From a virus, in IMG/VR virus record IMGVR_UViG_3300034407_001302, positions 1 through 25,426 of that record: a DNA stretch of 25,426 nt; one strand, 5' to 3'. Positions within the stretch are counted from its first letter, which is position 1, and every line of letters begins with the position of its first letter. The position numbers and the translations under genes are program-made. The notes beneath the pieces are model-generated. The model was not told the origin of the DNA. It ran no database searches and worked only from the letters and a program-made list of their open reading frames with translations. Of the stretch, positions 18,916 through 25,426 are shown in pieces.

Positions 18916-19397
18916 ATTTAGAATTAGTTAAACATATAGCAAATAAAATGATAAATAAACATTCTAACAAAAATTGGTCATTCAAATTTGATAATGCTAA
19001 ACGAAGAGCAGGTTTATGTAGTTATAGAACAAAAACAATATCATTATCAAAAGAATTTGCACTAAGAAATGATAGGCCAATTGTTTTAGATACAATTTTA
19101 CACGAAATTGCACATGCCAATATTGGTTCAGGTAATGGGCATAATAAAAAATGGAAAGCAGAATATGCAAGATTACAAGAACAAGAAAATTTACCAATCA
19201 ACCCAAGGAGGTGTTACGATAGTCAAAAAGTTAATATGCCAAAAGGCAAGTTTAAATTAACTTGTACTAAATGTCATGGAAGTAATTATTACCTTAAAAG
19301 GTTACATTGGTTTTATACTAATGAAGATGGTTTTATAGCAGGTTATTGTAAATGCTCAAGAAAACAAAAAACAATAATAATAGAGGAGTTACATTGA
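18912..19397 (+). CDS. SprT-like zinc metalloprotease
   Basis: A 161-aa protein that starts at TTG, 5 nt after a perfect AGGAGG. The SprT-like core has the HExxH zinc site LHEIAHANIGSGNGHNKKWK at 63-82 (H64, E65, H68, third His H77). A zinc ribbon follows: LTCTKCHGSNYYLKRL at about 117-131 and GYCKC at 144-148. This is the standard SprT/Spartan layout; eukaryotic Spartan removes DNA-protein crosslinks. In a phage it may degrade host or crosslinked proteins on DNA. Its TGA overlaps the TTG of the next gene, so the two are coupled. Confidence 0.85.
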   Translation: MNLELVKHIANKMINKHSNKNWSFKFDNAKRRAGLCSYRTKTISLSKEFALRNDRPIVLDTILHEIAHANIGSGNGHNKKWKAEYARLQEQENLPINPRRCYDSQKVNMPKGKFKLTCTKCHGSNYYLKRLHWFYTNEDGFIAGYCKCSRKQKTIIIEELH

Positions 19398-19687
19398 AGA
19401 TAACATTAACAGAACAACATTTTTTAGATAGGTTTCGAGTCATAAGACCTAACGATTTCAGTTATGAAGGACTACAAGCCTTATTTGGTTGGTATGAATT
19501 GTTAGAAGAAGAATCTAATCAAGAATTTGAATTTGACCCAATAGCTATAAGTTGTGAATGGACAGAATACGACAACTTAAAACAATTTCAATCTGATTAT
19601 GGTAAAGATTATACTTGTATAGAAGATATATCTAACGAAACTCATGTTTTAGAAACAGAACATAGTTTTTTGGTTAGAGAATTTTAA
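19394..19687 (+). CDS. Acidic conserved-looking phage protein, 97 aa
   Basis: Starts at the TTG (19394) inside the TTGA overlap, with GAGGAG 5 nt upstream. The protein has 22 Asp/Glu against 7 Lys/Arg. Sequence runs MKITLTEQHFLDRFRVIRPN, then FSYEGLQALFGWYELLEEES and FEFDPIAISCEWTEY. The pattern F-S-x-E-G-LxALF...E-x-D-x-I-A-x-x-C-E-x-T-E-Y is one I recall from small phage and prophage proteins of unknown function. The strong negative charge could mimic DNA (antirestriction), or it may be a regulator of the SprT-like protease. Neither is shown. Confidence 0.75.
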   Translation: MKITLTEQHFLDRFRVIRPNDFSYEGLQALFGWYELLEEESNQEFEFDPIAISCEWTEYDNLKQFQSDYGKDYTCIEDISNETHVLETEHSFLVREF

Positions 19688-19699
19688 AGTTCTTTAAAA
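19682..19699. terminator. Possible weak terminator between convergent genes
   Basis: TTTTAAAG, TT, CTTTAAAA is a perfect 8-bp AT-rich inverted repeat at the junction of the rightward acidic-protein gene and the leftward tail gene. The stem is mostly A-T, so termination would be weak. A similar sequence (TTAAAGTTCTTTAAAA) lies at 15885-15900. Confidence 0.3.
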
Positions 19700-19721
19700 G
19701 TTTGTAAAATTAAAATATAAT

Positions 19722-20810
19722 TTACCAAGTTTCTTCTAATGTCATACTAAATGAATATAAGTTTGGTGCTTTTGGTGTTACATTTAAAGTGTTTTGTTTG
19801 ATTGTAACAATAGCAAAGTTATCAGGTCTGTTATGACTATCATCTAATTGTATTAGCATAGGTATAGTTCCGCCTAATGTTGGAATCCAAACATTGTTAA
19901 TAAAATTAGTTTCTTCTAGTAATGGATTATCATAACCTGTAAATGTATCTCCTGAACCATCAGGATATGCATCAGTTGATGTAAAAGGTAATATATTAGA
20001 TTGTTCTAATGCACCAAACACATCAGATTCACTTACAAGGTCAAATGTTAGTTTCCAACTTCTTCTACCTAGTCTACCTAAATTAAGTTTTGTTTCGTCT
20101 GTGTCCCATAATTCCCAAGCATTATGTCCCGACCAATTAGGATTACCAAGATAGTCAATATTATTAATAGTATGACCTCCTTTAGTTTTACTTGTTTTGA
20201 TACCATCAAATGATTTAGAAACAGTCATTGATAAATTAGGATTGTGTGGAAATGTATATGAGTTACCTAAAAATAGACTCCCTATAAATTTATCTCCTGT
20301 GTTACTTGTATTTGTTGAAAAAAATAAGTTTAATTTATTAACATTGTTGAGATTTAGTTTAGATGTAGACATACCAAATGAAAATCCATTATAAGTTGTA
20401 TCGTTACTTTGTCCATCACTTACATTAAGATTAATATTGTTTTCATGAAATACAGTAGAAGATATTAGTATCGAATCAATACTATCTTTACCATCAATTC
20501 TAAATGTTGTTCCTTTAAGATTGTGGTTAAGCAATGCAAAAGTATCAACTTTAATAGATGGATAATTCTTATCTGTTGCTCTATCTCTAAATTGAAATAT
20601 AGTTTTATTTCCTCCATCTAATGTAAACTTTAATAAGCTTTGTGGATTAGAGTATAATAAGTCTGTCATGTTTCCTGACACTATACCTTGACCTTGTGAT
20701 AAATCATAATCACTTTCGTTTCTGTCAAAATACTCACTATGTCCTGTTGCATGTAAATAAGATAACATATCTACAAATATCTTTGGTTTAACTACTCTTT
20801 GAAAACCCAT
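19722..20810 (-). CDS. Tail/virion structural protein, 362 aa
   Basis: A beta-rich protein (SLLKFTLDGGNKTIFQFRDR, NLNVSDGQSNDTTYNGFSFG, SNILPFTSTDAYPDGSGDTF, NRPDNFAIVTIKQNTLNVTP) with few cysteines and no membrane segment. It is the last gene of the tail block, with GGAGG 7 nt before the ATG, and begins MGFQRVVKPKIFVDMLSYLH. Its composition and place after the large tail protein suggest a distal tail or adhesion component. The closing VTPKAPNLYSFSMTLEETW looks like the C-terminal strand of a tail domain. No firm family match. Confidence 0.65.
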   Translation of the reverse strand: MGFQRVVKPKIFVDMLSYLHATGHSEYFDRNESDYDLSQGQGIVSGNMTDLLYSNPQSLLKFTLDGGNKTIFQFRDRATDKNYPSIKVDTFALLNHNLKGTTFRIDGKDSIDSILISSTVFHENNINLNVSDGQSNDTTYNGFSFGMSTSKLNLNNVNKLNLFFSTNTSNTGDKFIGSLFLGNSYTFPHNPNLSMTVSKSFDGIKTSKTKGGHTINNIDYLGNPNWSGHNAWELWDTDETKLNLGRLGRRSWKLTFDLVSESDVFGALEQSNILPFTSTDAYPDGSGDTFTGYDNPLLEETNFINNVWIPTLGGTIPMLIQLDDSHNRPDNFAIVTIKQNTLNVTPKAPNLYSFSMTLEETW

Positions 20811-21310
20811 TAATAACCTCCTGATGATGAAGTAGATACAGATACACTAGGTCTTTTAATCGTTTTATCTACTTTAAATATTTTGTTAGTTTCTTTTATA
20901 TGTTGTTGATTTACTATACTTGTAAATCCTGTTTTAGAATTAGACTTGTCTTTGTTTTTTATTGTATCCCAATTTTCAGTAAGTGATGTAAAGTCTGCAC
21001 CTCTGTAATATATATTGTTCCAATTTCTTTTAGGATTAGATATTGTAATATAAGTTTTACTTCTACCATCTGCTGTTCCAAATGCGTACCTTATTTTAAT
21101 CGTGCCTGTATATGTAAACAAGTTTTGTTCAGAATTTAACTTTTCATTAGACATGTTAAAGATTAGTATTTTGTTTTTGTTTGCTCTACAAACCCAACCT
21201 GTTGGTAAAGTTGGGTTTATAGTAATACTCCCTGTGTAATGTATTTCAATACCTCTTATATCTTGAGCATTGTATAATATAAAACTACCATTTTTTAATT
21301 CTGCATTCAT
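20810..21310 (-). CDS. Small tail-associated protein, 166 aa
   Basis: Begins MNAELKNGSFILYNAQDIRG. The first 95 residues are predicted beta strands (EIHYTGSITINPTLPTGWVC, YTGTIKIRYAFGTADGRSKT) like a small beta-sandwich; the rest is polar and ends in a Ser-rich low-complexity tail (VSVSTSSSGGY). It overlaps the upstream gene by TAATG and the downstream gene by one base. Virion component by context only. Confidence 0.6.
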   Translation of the reverse strand: MNAELKNGSFILYNAQDIRGIEIHYTGSITINPTLPTGWVCRANKNKILIFNMSNEKLNSEQNLFTYTGTIKIRYAFGTADGRSKTYITISNPKRNWNNIYYRGADFTSLTENWDTIKNKDKSNSKTGFTSIVNQQHIKETNKIFKVDKTIKRPSVSVSTSSSGGY

Positions 21311-24300
21311 TATGTCTCCAATATTAAATTTGCTAATCCTACTATATCTAAAACATTAACACCACCATCACCATTAACATCTGCTCTTATTAATTCGCCT
21401 TCTGTTGCGTCTTGTAATAAAATTATATCAACTAATCTTACAATATCAAGTACATTTATTATTGAATCTTGATTTATATCTCCAATTAAAATATCTTCAG
21501 AACTTTCTACAAAATCTTGGTGAAATGCTTTGTATATTCTTTCTCCTAAATTTGTAGTTATAATAATTCTACCACGTATTAAAGAATCAGTATTATTTTC
21601 TTGTTTTGGCTTTACTATTACATAACCATTATAATTGTTATCAGGATTTGCATATACAATAAATTCAAAACTATTTGTTTCTATTTCATAATCTTGCCAT
21701 ACACCATCTATTTTTTCCTGATATTGAACTGTCCAATTTTGTGAATCTACATCATATAACTTTGTCTGCAACACTTCTAACCTAATTGCACTTTCTTGAA
21801 TTTTAGGTAAAACAAAATTGTCTAAATACCATTCACATCTAAATTCGTTATTTATTTCTTCACTAGATTTTATAGGAGGTAAGAATTGTTCTTCAACATC
21901 AACACCAACGTAATTTCTTATTGTTCCATATTCTGTTATTTGTGATATAGATTCATAAGTATCAGGTAAAATATAATTGCTGTCTAAATTGTTATTAAAA
22001 ATTAACCATGATGGTAACCCATATTGTAATCTATGTAATCTTTTTAATTTGACTTGAACTTTGTTATTTGTTTTATTTACATCAGTTACAAAGTAAAAAG
22101 GATATAATAACTGTCCACCTTTTACTTCATATGCCCAATACTTATATCCTAAACCTTTTTTGTCTGACAATTGGTCAATGTATAACACATCTCCTACTTC
22201 TATATTATTATATTTATTAGTAAGTGTCAAATCAATCAATAGATGTTGATTTATCTTATCCATCAACATATGTTTTTTTAACAACTCAACAGTATAGGAG
22301 TTTCTTATATATTTTGCTTCAAACTCATTTACACTATCATCAATATTAATATTATATAGTTTATTCGCGTCATATAGCCAATTTTCAGGCATATTTTGCA
22401 TTGAGCCATATAAATACTCAGTTATTTCATTATAGTCTTTAAATAGTCTATTTTTAGTTTGTATTGTATTTCGTTTTGATACTTTATTGTATTCTTCATT
22501 TGCATAATCAAATTCATATGCGACTTCGTGTGTGTTATATACATCTTCAACTTTTGTTATGTCAAACTTATAATCTATAACATCATTTTTAGTTATATGA
22601 AAATTAACATCTTTCATATTATAAAAACTATTTTCTGATGTGAAGTTAAATTGACCATCTGATGTAAATCTTGGATACAACTTTGTGTTTTTTGATATTT
22701 CTTGTATTAATTCTTTTACTTTTATTTGTTCGTTTAACGTAAACCCTAGTTTCCAACCTTGATGTCTTGCTAGTGATTGATGTATTGATTCTTCGTCAAA
22801 TGAGTTAGTATTTATATCTGTTTCGTTTTCTAATAAATGTTTAAATATAAGTTCAGGTGTTTCTAATAGGTTTACAATTTCTTCGGTATATACTCTTGGA
22901 CTCCAACCATTATTAATATATTTAGTTTGTATTTGAGTTTGTGATTCTTCAGGTGTAAATCCTTGTTCCCAATCATTTAGAGTGCCTACTATATGATTCA
23001 TTCTTATAAACTTATATTTAAATGTATATGAATTAATTCTAAATGGCTCACTTGTGTATATTATAAATGGTTTATTTTCTTTTATAACTTCATTGTTTGT
23101 TGTAGTTCTTTCTAGGTTGTGATATTCACTTATTTTGTTATAGTGTGTATATATCCATATCCATTCAGGAGCATTTTCAAATTCTATATTATTTATAAAA
23201 TCATCAACTGTCATATCAGGATTACAATTTATTAACCAACCTGATTCTCCACCTGACGTATCATTACTGCTACCAAAGTCATATCTATAACCTAATCCTT
23301 GAATTGTAGTTCTAGCAACACTGTATGTATTAGTATTTGTTAATATGTTATTTAATTCGTCAGTAGTAAATGTATTTGTTTCAAATGAATTAAATGGTGT
23401 CCAAATATTTATATCATCTACTCTACCTTTAACATTAACATACCAATCTTTTTCATTTGGTTTTTCAATAAATGCGTCTTGTACTATATGCAAATAATTT
23501 AATGCACCTACTGTATGTTGTATACTATCAAAACCTTCTGCCTCAATATATTGTGGTTGTCCTATTTTTATATTTTTAAATTGTGATACAGTTGCCCATT
23601 CAGGAGCAACAGCACCATCTCTATTTAGTTTAGTAGAAGTTGTTTGTATTATATTGTTATATCCATTAACCTTTTCAGTTGTTACATTAATATTACCTAT
23701 GTTGTTGCCTTCAACAGGAGCAAATGTGTTCCAAGATATTCTCCAATCATTTTGACCTTCTTTATCTCCCCATTCATTATCTATACTATCAAATCTTAAT
23801 GAAGTTGCTTGTGGTATTTGACTAGACCAAAAAATACTTCCTGATAACCATTCATCAAAATCTTCAGTTCCATAATCTATATTTTCATTTTGATAATGAT
23901 AAATATCAAAGTAAAGTTTAGTAATACACTTGTTATCTATACCAATATCATCAAGTATAAAATCCCAATTTACATAACTACCTTGAGATTGAAAGTTACT
24001 ATGACCATAACCAAACCAACCTAAAGATTTGCTGTCATCATGATATATGTAATTTAAATAATTCTTTGGACTTAAATTAAACACACTAAAACTACCATCT
24101 TCTTTTGGTACATTCCAATTCTTAAACAATATAGATTCTACCTCATCTTCTTCAAAACCTGTTGTGTTTAGACCATCATCTAATTGAAATCCAAATGTAG
24201 TCATAGAATCAGACTCAAATGGAAATCTTGCTTCAGTTTGTAATTGATAATTTTCTTCATCAAATAAAGCGCGGTCCCATTTCATAGGAGGGTAATAACT

Positions 24301-25413
24301 TGTACCATCAAATACATCATCATCTAATGTAGAGGTAGTTGCATATAATCTACCTATAAATTCAGTTATATTGTCATCACCTCTCTCTGCTCGTACTGCT
24401 CTTTTTTGTCCACTTACATCTGTAAACTTTCTATATATTCTACTTATAATTGCACTATCTAAATCTAAACCACCTAATGATTCTGACTCTTTTAGTGCTT
24501 GTTGAAACTTAAAGTATTCTTCTGTAACCAATACTCTTGAATCAGACTTTTCAAAAAAAGTAGCATTCATATTTAGATTAATAGTCGTTTCTTGTTCTAT
24601 GATTGCTTCATAATCAATAGGAACTTTATTCAAAATATTTAAATAGTTTTCATCATGTATATATACAGGAGAGTTATAAAATAATTCACTAAATGCAGAA
24701 TCACCAACATTCACCATTGGATAACTTTCTGTATCTGTTTCAGCAAGTATGCTGTGTATAGGTTTACTATCACACTCTAAAGCCATTACAACTTCATTAC
24801 CTTCTGAATCTGATTCAAAAGGGTTTATGTTTTTTCTAGTTGGACTCTTAGTAACATGTCCATAAACAATAGGCATAGGTCTTGCTTGGTCTGTAAAAGC
24901 ATAGTCTGTACCTTCAATAAGTTCAGGTATTTTTTTATCTAATAATTTTTGTGTAAAATCTTCTGTTTCTAACTGAACAATATTTTTTTGTTGTACAAAT
25001 TTTGTTATTACTAACTGTGATACTAACATACAATCATCAATAGTTTTAGAAGATTGTGTTTTAAAATATATTCTAACAACACAATTAATTAATTTGTTTA
25101 CAGATTCGGAAAAAGATTCGCCATGAAATTCTGTGTTATTTATATCTAGTTTTACATTTTGTAATCTAAATTGTTTATTGTCTGTATCAATACTTTGTTT
25201 GTATGGAGGTGTTTTTGTTAATATTGGTTTGTAATAGTTTCCATCAAATGTTATGTTATTAGTAGATAGAAATATCTTATCTATATCTTCTACATTATTT
25301 ATTTCATCAATATTTGTTGTGTTTATAGTCTTATATATTATTACTAAAGGTATTGATTGTTGTGCATTACCTTCTGTATCAGTTTTATATCTTGTAGGTT
25401 TTATTATAGCCAT
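21310..25413 (-). CDS. Large tail protein with C-terminal dockerin-like repeat
   Basis: A 1367-aa protein, complete within the window. The N-terminal 250 residues (SIPLVIIYKTINTTNI, NITFDGNYYKPILTKTPP, VVRIYFKTQ, RPMPIVYGHVTKSP) resemble phage tail-hub or tail-tip proteins, and the long beta-rich middle fits a receptor-binding or hub structure. FTLNEQIKVKELIQEISKNT and VEVGD-type stretches near 900-1150 are typical of tail-associated modules. Residues 1311-1367 form two Ca-binding F-hand repeats, GDINQDSIINVLDIVRLVDI and ADVNGDGGVNVLDIVGLANL, as in type I dockerins. It lies just left of the window edge, with TAATG at its start suggesting an upstream coupled gene. Confidence 0.75.
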   Translation of the reverse strand: MAIIKPTRYKTDTEGNAQQSIPLVIIYKTINTTNIDEINNVEDIDKIFLSTNNITFDGNYYKPILTKTPPYKQSIDTDNKQFRLQNVKLDINNTEFHGESFSESVNKLINCVVRIYFKTQSSKTIDDCMLVSQLVITKFVQQKNIVQLETEDFTQKLLDKKIPELIEGTDYAFTDQARPMPIVYGHVTKSPTRKNINPFESDSEGNEVVMALECDSKPIHSILAETDTESYPMVNVGDSAFSELFYNSPVYIHDENYLNILNKVPIDYEAIIEQETTINLNMNATFFEKSDSRVLVTEEYFKFQQALKESESLGGLDLDSAIISRIYRKFTDVSGQKRAVRAERGDDNITEFIGRLYATTSTLDDDVFDGTSYYPPMKWDRALFDEENYQLQTEARFPFESDSMTTFGFQLDDGLNTTGFEEDEVESILFKNWNVPKEDGSFSVFNLSPKNYLNYIYHDDSKSLGWFGYGHSNFQSQGSYVNWDFILDDIGIDNKCITKLYFDIYHYQNENIDYGTEDFDEWLSGSIFWSSQIPQATSLRFDSIDNEWGDKEGQNDWRISWNTFAPVEGNNIGNINVTTEKVNGYNNIIQTTSTKLNRDGAVAPEWATVSQFKNIKIGQPQYIEAEGFDSIQHTVGALNYLHIVQDAFIEKPNEKDWYVNVKGRVDDINIWTPFNSFETNTFTTDELNNILTNTNTYSVARTTIQGLGYRYDFGSSNDTSGGESGWLINCNPDMTVDDFINNIEFENAPEWIWIYTHYNKISEYHNLERTTTNNEVIKENKPFIIYTSEPFRINSYTFKYKFIRMNHIVGTLNDWEQGFTPEESQTQIQTKYINNGWSPRVYTEEIVNLLETPELIFKHLLENETDINTNSFDEESIHQSLARHQGWKLGFTLNEQIKVKELIQEISKNTKLYPRFTSDGQFNFTSENSFYNMKDVNFHITKNDVIDYKFDITKVEDVYNTHEVAYEFDYANEEYNKVSKRNTIQTKNRLFKDYNEITEYLYGSMQNMPENWLYDANKLYNINIDDSVNEFEAKYIRNSYTVELLKKHMLMDKINQHLLIDLTLTNKYNNIEVGDVLYIDQLSDKKGLGYKYWAYEVKGGQLLYPFYFVTDVNKTNNKVQVKLKRLHRLQYGLPSWLIFNNNLDSNYILPDTYESISQITEYGTIRNYVGVDVEEQFLPPIKSSEEINNEFRCEWYLDNFVLPKIQESAIRLEVLQTKLYDVDSQNWTVQYQEKIDGVWQDYEIETNSFEFIVYANPDNNYNGYVIVKPKQENNTDSLIRGRIIITTNLGERIYKAFHQDFVESSEDILIGDINQDSIINVLDIVRLVDIILLQDATEGELIRADVNGDGGVNVLDIVGLANLILET

Positions 25414-25426
25414 TATCTAAAATCAT

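Noticed and set aside
1-25426. tRNA genes, CRISPR arrays, insertion sequences, integrase or attachment sites
   Set aside because: No T-loop-like GGTTCGAAT motif with a matching acceptor stem, no regularly spaced repeats, and no transposase or integrase protein were seen on either strand.

Overview
The window is a contiguous piece of a tailed double-stranded DNA phage genome. It is very AT-rich, densely packed (many ATGA, TAATG and TTGA stop/start overlaps) and almost entirely on the minus strand. Terminase, portal, head-completion and major capsid genes plus long tail proteins point to a siphovirus-like phage with an HK97-type head. Most genes have good Shine-Dalgarno (SD) sites, which argues against a Bacteroidetes host. 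AT richness and a small basic protein of a type I recall from marine phages suggest an aquatic, perhaps alphaproteobacterial, host; this is inference only. I see no tRNA, CRISPR, integrase or insertion sequence.

Layout from right to left, the direction of most transcription. At 25413-19722 lie three tail/virion genes, the largest ending in a dockerin-like repeat. At 18678-14415 is a leftward early module: a replication-initiator-like protein, small ORFs, a SpoVG-like protein with an SSB-type tail, an HTH protein, a zinc-finger protein, a PD-(D/E)XK nuclease and an ERF recombinase. A small rightward operon (SprT-like metalloprotease plus an acidic protein) diverges from it at 18.8 kb. Five sites share a promoter-like motif. 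A candidate small RNA with its own promoter and terminator follows the ERF gene.

At 14.0-14.1 kb two divergent promoters sit so close to their start codons that both mRNAs look leaderless. The leftward one opens a long gene train: RusA resolvase, HNH protein, QueD, QueE, a phosphoribosyltransferase-FolE fusion, a small QueD-like protein, an unknown protein, a GT-B glycosyltransferase, a DpdA-type DNA transglycosylase and a ParB-like protein. This is a 7-deazaguanine DNA-modification cluster. QueC is not in the window, so the visible pathway ends at 7-carboxy-7-deazaguanine. Head genes follow: small and large terminase, portal, head-tail proteins, a metallophosphoesterase, two membrane/coiled-coil proteins, scaffold-like protein and major capsid protein. 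Then come an M15 endolysin, a small holin-like protein, a 20-residue lysine-rich peptide and a gene cut by the left edge.

The most surprising observation is that two modification-cluster genes (the DpdA gene and the small QueD-like gene) have clear in-frame family sequence upstream of their first ATG, yet no ATG, GTG or TTG in that stretch. Each has an SD-like sequence placed correctly for an ATC or ATT start. Simple ORF calling would truncate both.
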